Assembly (NCBI GenBank): GCA_951812925.1
Contig: OX638369.1
Coordinates: 51,145,061-51,209,060, forward strand
Length of the DNA stretch: 64,000 nt
Source: Calliopum simillimum
Lineage: Eukaryota; Arthropoda; Insecta; Diptera; Lauxaniidae
Direction: 5' to 3'
Below the pieces are notes generated by a model. That model ran no database searches. It saw only the letters and a program-made list of their open reading frames with translations, and was not told where the DNA came from. The position numbers and the translations under genes were made by a program. Positions 33,291-46,678 of this stretch are shown one piece after another; the stretch's first letter is position 1; every line of letters begins with the position of its first letter.

Positions 33291-35591
33291 TTTCACTTGA
33301 CACTTCTCACTTTTCTATAGTGACAGCGGCATTAAATGGGTTAAGCCACATTCATATATCGCATATCTCCGTTGATTTTGCAGACTATCGGAATTATTTG
33401 GTGATTAGGCGCTTAGCAAACATTTCGCAATTTTTGTGTTTTACGGGTTTGAATTTCATTCTTTCATTTTTGTGTTGCCAGGACTCGTTTCATTTTTTGT
33501 TGTTGTTTGTTGTTTCATTTCATTCTTGCAAATCACTGAAAATCATCGACAACTGCAAAATGTGTGAATTGAATTTTCAATATCAAATTTGTTGAATGAC
33601 TTTGCGCTTGTTGTCATTTTCGCTGTTCGTTGTTGGTCTTTCGTTGTTGGAGTACGAGCCGTATCGCAATTTCAATTCTGCACCAACTTAACGTACAATT
33701 CGTTCGGTTCATCAGTAAGTTCGCACTCATACGCGATTGAATCAATGCACGTAAATCAGTTTAAAGGAAGAAGTTCAAAGGATGTTTGCCTATTGGGTTG
33801 CTCTCTACTGCTGCTTAAGGCTTCGGGCTGCCATATTTCGGTATTTTCGAACTCCGTTTGATATTTTGCTCACGTTGCGCTTGTTTTGGCTTTAAGCGTA
33901 ACAAAAAAAAAAAAAAGAAGAAAGAGACAATTGTCGACATGAGAAGGAAAGTAAACGTAATAGTGATGGTAAACTTAGTTGTCCTGCTTAGTGAAAGTTT
34001 ACATTGAGCGGAAATAACAATGGCGCTTTCGAATACAAATGGTGCCGTTACTTGCACTTCCGTTTTGTCTTTCCTGAAGTTGTGACTGTATAAATCGATG
34101 ATGTCTTCAATTGAATTTACGAATGCCGATAGTTGATATTGTTAGTAAAGCAAAACGCATTTCGAATACTTAAACAACTTTATGTTATACAAACAAGATT
34201 CACCCGATGGTTCCTTATTGATAAAACCTTAAGTTTTTCTTTACTAAGAGTTAGTTCATTTGACTAAGTTTAGTGTAAATACAAGCTTCTATTGATTCAT
34301 TTGGTAGGACAATTCGATGGCGAACCCATTTAGTTTTTGCCCTACATTGGCGCCCATCTTGAACTTAGAATATATGTACATCGAACTAGATTTTCTATTC
34401 AGAATGAGTGAAAACAAAATGCCAAGTTAAGGGAAGCCCGCTTAAACGTGAACCTATTTTTGAGATTATCGACAGTCAATCTCAACCTATTTGTATAAAG
34501 CTTTCCCCACAAAAAGCCACAGCGTTTAGTCACTAGGACGTTTTATACAATTTTTTTAGTTGAAATCAACTCTCAGGGGGTATCCCAAATAAATGCATAG
34601 TACTATGTTGGTTTGAAGAAAGAATGCAGGCAAATTACGTAAGAAAAAGGCTTTATTATCTAATTTTGTTGAACAAGCACGGATTTTTATCCGACACGGC
34701 TCAGTTTGTTAGTAATTCAACTAAGAAACAAACAAAACAGTTACAAATTTTGAAAACAAGTCGAAAAACGGTTTTTTAAAAAAGTAGAAATAATTAAAAA
34801 AACCGTCATTTTCGATGTACTTGTCAATGCAGAATCCGAATCTTGCATCTGAATTTCTATATCTTGTGTGGTTTCTGAGATATCCTACCCCAAATATTCG
34901 AAAAAACCTCGATTTCTATTGACACACGAAATTGCTTTGAAGATAACCATTTTCGGAACAGTGGAGTTTGCCACGAATGCACCGCAGTGGAGGATGTATG
35001 TATGTATGTATGTATTCTCCCTTAACTCCTAGGAGGAGCATAGGCCAAGTGGTGGATAGTAAAGTCTATTTACTTAATACTTCTGTCATTCTTAAGGTAA
35101 CGACACGAATCGTCACAAAAAGTTGATCAAATAGTCAGTCTGTAAGACCCAACAATCTGTATTCTCTAACGAATCACTGAGTCCCATGGTACCAGAAAAT
35201 TTCCATTGACATTTCACTTTCAACATATTTATTACTAGATTCTCTACATTTGATGGGGAGCGGGAGATCAGGGCAGTAGATAACAGCTCCAGCACCCAAT
35301 ATTGAATGATGAAAGGCGTGGTCTTATTTTCCAATACGCCATCAACAATGCACCGCAACAACTGAGGAGCATACAATGCTGAAATAGCATTGCATTCGCC
35401 TCCAATGTTTGTTACTCATTTGGCAAAATTGTCAAAGGAAGACACTCAATATGCAAATCTCCACCGGCGAGAAAAACGAAAGTCCTAAATTATTGTAGAT
35501 GTGATTGCTGGAACAAGAAATAAGCGAATCGGGGAAATGCCGAAGAGAATTGAAGGCACCTGCTAATGCCCAAGTCGAATAAATTAGAAGT
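33291..35591. other. Intergenic, possible unique DNA
   Basis: No gene can be supported. The 33290-34060 part has a more even base mix and several T-rich ORFs without family features. A short (TATG)n microsatellite occurs at about 34995-35015. A minus-strand 87-codon ORF at 35113-35376 has no recognisable motif. Confidence 0.35.
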
Positions 35592-35958
35592 TAGTGATGA
35601 GAAAACAAAGACCAAGCACAGCAGTTTTCAGCATTGAGTCCTAGTTTTGATTTTGAGTTTTGGTCTTGGTCTTGGACATGAAGTCTGTTCTTGGCCTTAA
35701 TTAAGATCTGAAAAATATAAAATTACTTAAAAAAATTGTTAAATGGCGTTGAGTACGCAAAATTTCCGAGCGTGATTTTTCAAAAGCAGTTAGGTTTTTA
35801 AGATGCCAAATTCCGTATCGAGAGATGGTTTTATGTTTGAAAGAGTCGTGAGACCCTTATAGACTCCAAGTCTTGAAATAATGTCAACGTGTTGGTCTCG
35901 AAAAATTACTAAGGCCATAATCAAGATTCAAGACCGTGCTTGATTTCGCTTATCACTA
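35592..35958. mobile_element. TCTTGG-rich hAT-like MITE, copy D (both ends)
   Basis: The 367-bp copy has inverted ends, TAGTGATGAG at the left and TAGTGATAAG at the right after reverse complementing. It is flanked by an imperfect 8-bp duplication (TTAGAAGT / GTAGAGGT). It holds clusters of TCTTGG/TTTGGTCTTGG and the shared 'aaagcagttaggtttttaag' block. The 8-bp target and TAG-type ends fit the hAT superfamily. No transposase. Confidence 0.7.
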
Positions 35959-36190
35959 GTAGAGGTATTGTGAAGGCCCTATGCTCTATAGAGATGAAGG
36001 ATACATGAAAATTTATTTTATCAATAGTCAATACAATACAACACTTACATACGTAATATTTATTTATATTTTATTTCATTTAAGCATAGTACAAAAGGAT
36101 TAAATACATACAACAAAATATTATTGTTAAAGTCACACATTTTCACTTTTGAACTTAAATCCAGTGAATTCCAACATTGTTTGTCCTTTT

Positions 36191-39100
36191 TTAAATTCTT
36201 TTTGCTGTCATACCACGATTTTTAAGTATCTCCTCCAAACGACGTCTCTCTTTGATACTTAAAACCTTTTCCAGTTGTTCGAGCGTCAGGTTGATCTCTC
36301 GTTTTGAGTGCAATGGAAGCCAAAGTGTTGTGATAGCAAAGGTTCTGCAAAAACAAAAAACAAAAACAACAACAAGAACAAGAGAATGTCAAAAACATGT
36401 CAAAAATGTTGCGCCATAAACTTAAGGTGTTACGGGGTTATCTATAGTGGATACAGTTAAATTGTGTGCTATTTGGCAACTTGCGTGGGTGGGTTGTTGG
36501 GTTAATTGCCTTGCTGGAAGAGGTGAGAACTTTGATGCGGATAAAATTCGTTACATTGCTGCAGACACTTGAACATTTTTGTAAACGCTTTTTTTTTTTT
36601 TTTTAGCTAAGGTTCGGAAAAGTTTACTACTGTGTGTTGTTTTTACAAAGTGTGCAACCTTAATTAATTCTTTTTGTTTTTGAAGTTATTCCCTTTTATA
36701 GGTAAGTTCATTTACTTTTCGATATTTTAAGTTTCTTAAAAGGGCTGCAATTACAAGTGTTAGATATTTTTTAAGTTTTGGAGAGAATTTTACAAACCTC
36801 TTGTAAAAATATGAAAAAGTTTTCGCTCTTTAAATCATTCACTTTATCCTCAGGAAAGTCCATTAAAAAATTTAACTGTAAGTGCCTTAGAAGGAAGTGA
36901 TTTCTTTTCCAAATCTCAATGTAAATATTCATTGCTCAAAAGGATATTATTTAAGTGCATAATCAGACACTAAGAAAAAAATGTTTGTTTTAAGTGGATA
37001 TGTATATCGTTGAGTCAACTGTATAGTCAACTATCCAATTTCATTTTTGCTACTTTCAGGAGAGCAATTCGAGCAAATTTTGGATATTTGCCATGAATTT
37101 GTTTAAGAAGATTCGACAGGCAGGCTGAAATTATCTTACAGAAAAGCTTTAGATTTGAGAACGTCGAAAATTAGTTTCGAAAAATATGGTCGGCCTCGAC
37201 CATGCACGTTCGGGAGTTTTTGGTAATTTTCAAAAAAAAAAAAAAATTAATATGAAAACGTTGAAGAAAAGTTTTGGACTCATATTTTAACCACTTTTTG
37301 TGGAATCGCCTATTTGCGCTATTCGGATCGCTAAATAGCTTGTGTATTTTTAAAGTGAGCTGAAACCTATCTTTAAATAAAAAAAATTTCCTTCTGACTT
37401 TCGCAAATTTATTCTATATTTTCATGTCAGACCTTGCCATCAGAATTTGCGCAAATATTCTATATTTGCTTTACTTTGTTTATTATTTTGAACGCTAAAT
37501 TTTAACAGCACTGCAATCAAACCAACTCTTTACTGCAATATAACATATCTCTTCTTTAAACATATTTTTGCCACCTACAATATAATGGGAACCACTTTGA
37601 TTGTTTCAGCAACAACTGGATATCACGACATTCACCCTCATTTCTATAATTCATTTTCACCACATGATTTCTGCTGTGGTAGACTTTGTTGACGCTGGTA
37701 CTTAAAACTCTTTTGCATACTTTTACTCTTTGCTTAACACAGTGGAGGCCATAAAAAGTTTTTTTTTACTATACATATATTTAAATACGTTTGCTAAGCT
37801 GAAGCTTCAACGGATTTTCGGATACAATGTTAAATTTCCTTAAGTTTTCTACACGAAAGACCAAATTATCCTTCCCAAAATTACCTCCTTCAATTCCTGT
37901 TCAAATAATATTCATTTTTGTAATGTTTTCTAGAGAAAAAAACTAATGATCACCATGGAAGTGTCCCATTCGATTTCCACTCATGTCATACTCAAGTTCT
38001 CATACTAATGAACTCACACCTTCCGGGAAGATAGAGACAATTGAAGCTTTTTCCATGGTGTTTTGTTCATTGACTTGGTCTGAGTCGGAATATATGAAAA
38101 TGAGAATCGAAGCAACTCCTACTTGGGAATAAAACGAAAATATTGTATACGTTTATTACAATAGCATACAAAAAACCTAAAAATAAAAACTGCGTAAAAA
38201 TAAGAACAGTCATTTTCGATGTATTTTTCGAAGTTGAGTTCGAGTCCGTGATCCTGGAAATCATTGCAATTTTTTTGGAAAAAAAGCTGAAAATTACATG
38301 GCATTCATTTTTGAAAATAAAGCCAAAAATTGATTAGAAAATAGAATTTTTAAAAACAAAGCCAAAAAAATTTGCATACAAAACTCAGGCCTTATTTTCA
38401 TTTTGTTTTGGAAATAAAGCCAAACTGAAATAATACCAGAATTTTGATTTTTTTTTCCAAAAATTTATTTGGCAGAAAAGTTTTTGACTTTTTTTCCAAA
38501 ATAAAATGAAAACAACGCCAGAATTTATGTAGAGATTTTTATGGCTTTATTTCTAATGGCGTTATTTCCGAGAGCTCCGAATCCGACCAAATAAGTGTTC
38601 TATCATGGTTATGAGACATCCTGACCTAAAAATCCGTCCTTGATAACTTGAGTTACCAACTTTTACGTTGGATGTATCGATATCCATATATGTATGCATT
38701 AGGGATTTCAGTCCCGGGATCCCGGGATCCCGGGATTCGAGCCTTTTTGCAGTCCCGAAAATCCCGGGATTAGTGCTACCAATCCCGGGATTTCTTTTGT
38801 AAGTTTTTTAGGTTAGAAAAATTGTTAGAATGTTCTAAAAATCACCAACAAAAGTCTTACAACATTATGGTTAAATTGAACATAATAAAGAGCTGAAGTT
38901 AATCTTAAATTGCAAAACGAGATGAAGTAGTCTTTTAGATATACTGCAGCGCTTTATTATGCTTGAGAGTAGCATAAAAACAGCTTGTATTGACTTAAAG
39001 GTTTCTTCGATCCACTGTAGCGAATTTAAAATTATTAAACAATTAGCTCGTACCCTTCAACCAATCAAAATCACTATTGATATTATAAAGAAAGATAAAT

Positions 39101-42100
39101 CTGCTTTGTGTAATATCATTTTTGCTAAAAGGCACTTCAGACTAGTTCTCTTTTGTTTTTCTGTATGATTTTTTCTCTGGCTGTCAATTTTTTATTGTTT
39201 TTAGTTTATATTGTTGAAATTGTTTTAATTTTTTTTTATTTTTCAAACAACATTTAAAAATTTGAAAACTCCTATGACTTCTATTTTCAAATAGACTCAA
39301 ATCTAATGCCAAAATAACTCATATGAGTTTTCTTCTGATAAATCATTTGTGTAATAAATGTACATTCCCACTATCAAAGTTGCCATATTTGACAACTCAT
39401 ACGAGTTTCTGTATGACTTCTCAGATAGTCTGAAGCGGCTTTAAGCTTGTGGAAAGGATTTTTTCTGACATTTTTTCATTTTTGATAAGTCACAATAATG
39501 ACTTCTGTAAAGCTCCATCTTTAAATCGCGTTAAAGTAGAGATAAAACGTATTCCCTCTAGATTTGAAACTGAAACTTCTTGAGAAACTGAGGACAATAG
39601 CCATAGAGTTAAAGTAAACTCATCAATAAACTTGAAAGAAAAATTAAATCTAGTTTTGAATACCACTTCAAAAAATTTGTTTTCTAGAAAGTCTTATAAT
39701 TTATCCAACGTTTTAGTGAAAGAAATCGATATATTTTGTAATGTGGTGCTAGGGGTTATTTCCTCCAGAAAACTTTCGATTATCTTTCTTAAATTCAACC
39801 AACAAGTGTTGAATCAGAAAGATGCTTTTCGTGTGCATGTTATATACGTAATAAATTTAGATCCAAATTGGATGATAAAATAATAAATGCTTTAATTTTC
39901 GTAAAATCATATTTTAATAATAATAAAACTGATTAAAACAAAAGTTAATTCTTCCAAGTCCAACACTTGCTAAAACTTTGATCTCACTATTTTATATAAT
40001 TAAATATGTATGATATTTTATATATCAATAACTTAGAGCGCTATAGTCCTATCTCCACTTTTTGCGATTTTTGCAGTTATGGTATCCATGTGGGCTTCTT
40101 TACCGAGTGAAACCTGTGGGATGTCAAAATACCACTAAAACACCGAAATATTCGAGAATTAAGAAAAATCCTATCTCCAAACTGTAATTTTTTGAAGAGC
40201 GCTACTGTGCTATCTCCTCTGAATATTCAAATAAGTCACATTTTTAAGAAAATTTTTTAATTTTTTTCGTCTTTTCTACACTCTTCATGACATTTTACTA
40301 GTTTTTAGTGGAAACATTTTTTTTTTCACCCAAAGCTCAGAACCAGAAATTTTTGAAAATTTCTTGTTTTATTCATGATTCGAAAAAAAAAAATTTTTCA
40401 TGTCTCTGAAATCATTTAAAGGATATGGATGAGATGTGGTATGTGTATTAAGAGTCACGGGACAAAAAATGTCTAAGGAAAACATAGGCGGTCCCACGTC
40501 CTTAAGAAAGTATCATACCTCTGAAACTATCTAATGCACATAGATGAGTTTTGGTGCGCATATGAATTGCATCGGAACAATTTACATTCATTGGTTTAAT
40601 TGGAAATGCTCTGCCCTCCGTTCAAAAGAAGGTATCGCAACGCACACCGGGAAATGCTAGTCGCTCATAAAATTTACTAAATGTGTCGTTTATTTGAATA
40701 GTAGTGCAATTCCATATAATTTGTTAAATTGATTTTGTTAAAAATTAATAAAATTAGTTTTTAACACAAAATTATGTTAAAATATACTAAGGTAAAATTA
40801 TTGCATGTGTAGTTTTTTTCAAAATCGCAGCCAATTCTAAATAACCACTGTTTGAAGTATTCTTTTTGCATTTCCCAATAATTGAAAAAATGGAGACAGA
40901 ACTATAGCGCTCTAAGGTATCGATATGTATTTAACTAAGCATATAATGCAGCAATGTACCTTTATGCTTGTTTTTAAGGTAAATATATATTTATGAATTT
41001 TTGTTTTTTAAAAACGGCGTGAATTGCTTAATAAAATGTACCTGCTTTAAGAAATTGTTCTTTTTTAAATAAAATATCTTTGCAGTAGGGGTATATAAGA
41101 CAAAATATTAGGAATTTTTAATACTAAATTCTGTTCTATTTACGAAGAAAACAAAATTCATACAAATCCCGAAAAATCCCGGGATCCCGGGATTCAAAAA
41201 TTTCTGATCCCGAAATCCCGGGATCGCAAAAAGTCCAAAAATTGGAATCCCTAGTATGCATATAAAATGTTTCAACCAACATTTTTCTTAGTGTACCTAA
41301 ATAAAACGATTTCAAAATAATATCGTAATAAGCAAAAAAAAAGGCATCTACGTATTTAAAGTGCATGATAGGTAACTAACTCTTGAGAACAAACCTGTGA
41401 ACTCGCATTGCATCGATTGCGCTCGGTTGCATCGCAACATGCTGCTGAATTTCCTTCTTGAACTGCGTGTTATAACTGCGGAAAGCAGACACATAACGCT
41501 TCTGGCAAATACTATCACTAGATTCATTCATGTCGGAATAAAAGAAAAAGAAATATTAATGCTTAGTTGAAGAAAGAGACAAAAACAGAAACAGCGCTGA
41601 GAAGAATAAGATGAAGACAATTTAAAATGGATATCATCAGCGGAAAAAGTATGGAATGAATAAATAAAAGCCGAAATGCATGACTAAAGTGAGTGATGAG
41701 TAGGTAATGCAGCTGGAAAGGACATAAGATGAAAATGGAGTGCTTGAAAGCAGAATAAAATGAAATGAAAATATTTGCTGAATCTATCAAAGAGCGCTAT
41801 AGAAAACCTCAAATTTCGAGATGAAACTTTTCTACCGCTGGGAAAAAGAACAACAACGGTCATCATAATTTGAAAAGATATTATCTTGAGCATTGTTTAT
41901 GACATTATCACTCTGATACCTACAATTCGATATTTTTCAAATGTAACTGAAATAAGCATGGATTTTCTCGGTGTGCAAGTGCTTATCAAAATCCGACTGC
42001 ATTCTACTTTTCGAGGAAGAGAACTGCAAGTTCTTCAAATATGTTATACTTTTTACATGCTAAAACTGATAATTTAACAAGCCAAAAGTGTTGAAATAAC

Positions 42101-45100
42101 ATTAAGTATGTTCAATTAAAATTTTGAACATGTTAAATTAATAACTACTAACTTTTCTGCGTTGATTTTTCACCATTGGCAGAGAGAATAGCCATATTCC
42201 TAATATAAAAACTCTGGATAACTGTGATATGAAACTTTGGAAAAAAAATTATTTTAAAACTTAAGCCGCCTTCATTCATTACAACAATTTATCAGGCATG
42301 TTGAATCGGATTGGAATCAATTTTAAGGTGATCTGTGTTTCGATAAATATCGAATATGTTGAATACCACATCGGAATTGCATTTCAGTAAATCAGATTGA
42401 AATCAGTAGCCAATTTTTTTATTGCAATTAAATTCCCAATACATTTTGTTTTTCGAAACGCAGAGCACTTTAAGATTGATTCCATTCCGATCGAAGTCGG
42501 AATTGAGTACATGTCTGTGTATGTTTATCGATACTTTGCACTGATAACTTGTTAATACTGTTAAATTGTACGAAGTTTTTATTTGAGACTAAAAAATATT
42601 TTAAGTATTTTACAATTGACATAATACAATTTTCATGAATACTCAATATTATTATAACAAGTGTTTAAACACAAAGTACATATATAAACTATAGATGTTG
42701 CTATATCCAACACACCTCCTCAACAGCTATTCCGTCATAAATTTGAAGATAATGAACTCGAATTTTGGTCTAGGTAAAGGCTTTGTAAGTACATCAGCAA
42801 GCATCTCGGTTGAGGGACAGTACTGCATATCTACTTCATCCATTGTTATTAGGTCTTTTATAAATTTGTAGCGTACATCGATATGTTTTGTTCTGGCGCT
42901 AAATTTCTCAGACAAAGCAATGCGAATACAACTCTGGTTGTCTTCATACATAACGATAGGCTTTTGAAACTTGAAATTAATATGAATTAGTAATTGTTTG
43001 ACCCATAGTAATTCTTGTGCTGCTTGAGAGGCTGCAACGAACTCCGCTTCAGTCGAAGATAAAGCAACAGTTGTCTGCTTTCGTGTGTTCCATGAAACTA
43101 AGCTGTCACCCATCATAAATAGAAATCCACTTGTTGATTTTCGATCTGAGTGGTCTCCTCCCCAATCAGCATCCACAAAACATTTGATTGATAAATCAGA
43201 ATTTGACATAAATTTGAGCATTCTATTTTGGGTAAAGTTGAGATATTTAATCACCTTTTTCACAGCTTCCCAGTCACATTGCCTAGGATCATTTACTCTG
43301 CGACATAAATATCCAACTGCAGCAGAAATATCTGGTCTGGTGGTCATCGAAATATGAAGTAAGGTTCCAATAGTACTTCGAAATAAATTGTTATCCATAA
43401 ACTTGTTATTCTCAGTTAATAATGTAGGATAGTCAACGTTCATCGGAATGCTAGAAAATTTGGATTCTTCAAGATGAACTGAGCTTACAAGATCAGCGAT
43501 TTTTCTTTGCTGTGATAAAAATATATTTCCGTTATTATCTCTTATCACTTGCATTCCCAAAAATAGCGAAACAATCCCTAAATTTTTCATCTCAAAGTTA
43601 TAAGCTAAATTTTGGAAAATATCATTAATTTCATTTAAATGACGTGCGCAGACTAAAATATCATCTACGTATATTAATAAATAAATTAGCTCGCTGTCTT
43701 TTCCTTCTTTGGTATAAAGACAGTTATCGGCTGGGTTTTTCTTAAAATTCATTGCTTGCAAAACGCTATCCAGCTTCTTGTTCCAAGCTCTTCCTGCTTG
43801 CTTAAGGCCGTACAGAGATTTTCGCAATCGGCACACATAATCTTCTTGTCCCTTAATTGCATATCCCTCCGGTTGAACCATATAAATTTCCTCATCTAAG
43901 TTGCCGTTTAAATATGCAGTTTTCACATCAAAATGATAAATTTGCAAGTTCTTTTTGGCTGAAATACTTAATAAAATTCTGACAGTAATATATTTACCAA
44001 CTGGTGCATATGTGTCGTCGTAATCCTCGCCAAACTTCTGTGTATACCCTTTTGCAACAAGTCGTGCTTTATACTCCAATTTATCGTCAGCTGTCTTTTT
44101 AATTTTAAAAATCCACTTTGATCCAATTGGTTTCTTATTTAAAGGCAATTTTACGAGATCCCACGTTTTATTGTCCATAATTGACTTTATTTCTTTATCA
44201 GTTGCAATATTCCACTTCTTACGCTCCTCCTCCTCAAGATTAAGCATTTCTTTCCAAGATCTGGGCTCAGCTATATAAGCAGAATGAGTAAATCTTGATG
44301 CTACTTTCCTTTCACGACTAGAACGCCTCAAAGTTACTTCATTATGAACTTCACGTTCTTCTGCCGAGACTTGATTTTCAACTTCACTACATTCTTCACT
44401 ATGTTCTTCGCTAGATTTCCGAACACTAGCTTGCTCTTGTTCTTCGGAAGAGTCCGCGGATTCGTACTGATCCAACTCTTCAGAAACTTCTTCAATATCA
44501 ATACACTCTGAATCTTCACTTGATTTTTCTTTTTCCAATGATATCGTAACCCTTTTGTGGATTTTACTTTCCTTAATGTAAGGACCCTTTGTTTCTTCGT
44601 CAAATTTCACATCTCTGCTTACAATGATAGTATTCGTCTCTGGAAATAAAATTCGGTAACCTTTTGACTCCAAGCTATATCCGACAAATATTCCTTCCTT
44701 CGAAACATTATCAAGCTTCTTCCGTTTGATATTTGGGATCATAGCAAATGCCTGACAACCGAATACTCTTATGTTATCTAAATTTGGCTTGCGATTATTT
44801 AAAACCTCGTATGGTGTCTTGTTATATATATGAGTACTAATGCGATTCTGCAAATATGTTGCAGTCATAATGCACTCACCCCAGTATTGTTTACCAAGTT
44901 TAGCATCTTCCAGCATAGCTCGAACCATTTCCATCAGTGTTCTGTTCTTGCGCTCCGCAACACCGTTTTGTTGAGGTGAGTAAGGAACTGTTGTTTGAGT
45001 CTTAATACCTTCTTTACGTAAAAATTCTTGAAGTTCCCCACTCACATATTCTCCACCGTTGTCCGATCTGAGTACCTTAGGCTTTCTTCCGTATATATTG

Positions 45101-46646
45101 TGCACCTCTGCTACGAACTCCTTAAACTTTGTAGCCACCTCACTTTTGTGATTCAGGAGGTAAGTAAAAGTGTATCTGGAAAAATCATCAATAAAGGTTA
45201 AAAAATAACGTTTACCTCTCGGAGTTTTAACTTCAAGTGGTCCACATATATCGGAGTGGATCAGGTCAAAAGGATTTAGCGTTTTTGTTTGGCTTTCCTT
45301 CGGAAACGGAATGCGAACGGATTTTGAAACTATACATGTGCGGCACTTATAATCTTCATCGCATTTTGTAAATTTCAGGCCATCCACTATATTTTGTGAC
45401 TCCATTTTTTCAATATCTTTGAAGTTTCTGTGTCCCAATCGCCTGTGCCAACGATGAATACAGCTTTTCGTTTCCATATTAGCAACTCTGGATTCTTCCA
45501 GCACCTCGATCTCATATAAACTTGCTCCCATTTTCCCAACCATGAAACACTTTTCGCCCTTTGAAATATAGCAGTTCTTGCCATCGAAGGATACAACGAA
45601 TCCTTGTTCAGTTGCTCGTTTAACTGCAAATAAGTTTCCATTTAGTCCGGGTACATATAATACCTTTTGAAGTCGAAGGTTTATCTTTCTGTTTCCATCC
45701 CAGCATTGTAGAAGAACATCTCCCATTCCTTCGGCGGTCAAACAGCTCCCATCCGCGATAAAAATCGAACTTGTTGCCTTTGTGTCTATGGAAATAAACA
45801 GTGATCGATTACTTGTCATATGACAAGACGCACCTGAATCGATTATCCATTTGTCCACCACAACTTCTGCTGCTCCGCCTTGCAAACATAGCTCTCCCGC
45901 GGTTCCAGCAATTTCCGCCAATGATTTCTTCCTCGCTGGGCAGTCCTTTATGAAGTGACCATGTTTCTTACACCAGAAACATATGACTCCTTTCCCTTTT
46001 TCATATTTCTGCACCGATTTCAATACTTGCACGTCATTTAATCCTGTGCATGATTCTCTTCTTCGCTCTGCTTCGTCCAATAATTTTCCTGTGACGTACT
46101 CAATACTTAAGTCGTCTTCGGATCGTCCTTCTAAAGCTGTAACCATACTGCCGTAGTCTTCAGGTAAACTGCATAAGAGCATGGCAACGATATGGCTGTC
46201 TTTGAACTCTTCACCGCGACCTTGTAGCTCGTTTCGCATCTGCAACATTTTAGCAATATGTTCTCGCATGTCGGCACCTTCGTGGAAATGTAGGCTGTAC
46301 ATTTTTCGGAGCAGATACATTTTTGATGATAAGCTCTTACGCTCATAGATCTCGGCAAGCACCAACCACATTTCCTTGGCATATTTTTTCGTACGGATAT
46401 GAACCAATTGTTCGTCATCTACTGCTAATGAAATTGTAGCCATTGCCTTACGGTTATCCTTCTTGAAAGTCGTTGTCTCAGGATTTGGTATTTCCCCATC
46501 TACAACATACCAAACTTCGGCATGGGAAAGCAGCATTTCCATTCGGAATTTCCATGTTTGGTAATTGCTTCCATTAAGTTTGTCGTTTGAAGATTTTTCC
46601 ATTTTAGAATTTTCTTTTTATTAATGCGCGTTGTGAAAAAAAATTA

Positions 46647-46678
<32 letters not shown>

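Larger units (their letters stand above)
38700..41253 (+). mobile_element. hAT element with CCCGGGAT-rich ends
   Basis: The 2554-bp element is flanked by a perfect 8-bp duplication GTATGCAT (38692-38699 and 41254-41261), with inverted ends TAGGGATTTCA / TAGGGATTCCA. Just inside both ends are multiple ATCCCGGGAT palindromes. The interior holds hAT transposase remnants and a nested MITE (40031-40917). It lies in intron 2 of the minus-strand gene. The perfect target duplication contrasts with the decayed coding part. Confidence 0.9.

Noticed and set aside
33260..33861. Two adjacent plus-strand ORFs of 111 and 90 codons
   Set aside because: Phe/Ser/Cys/Val-rich from T-rich sequence. The first partly overlaps a foldback end. 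No family or splice structure could be supported.
43085..46418. Several ORFs on both strands overlapping the copia region
   Set aside because: They are alternative-frame shadows of the intact 1291-codon polyprotein.
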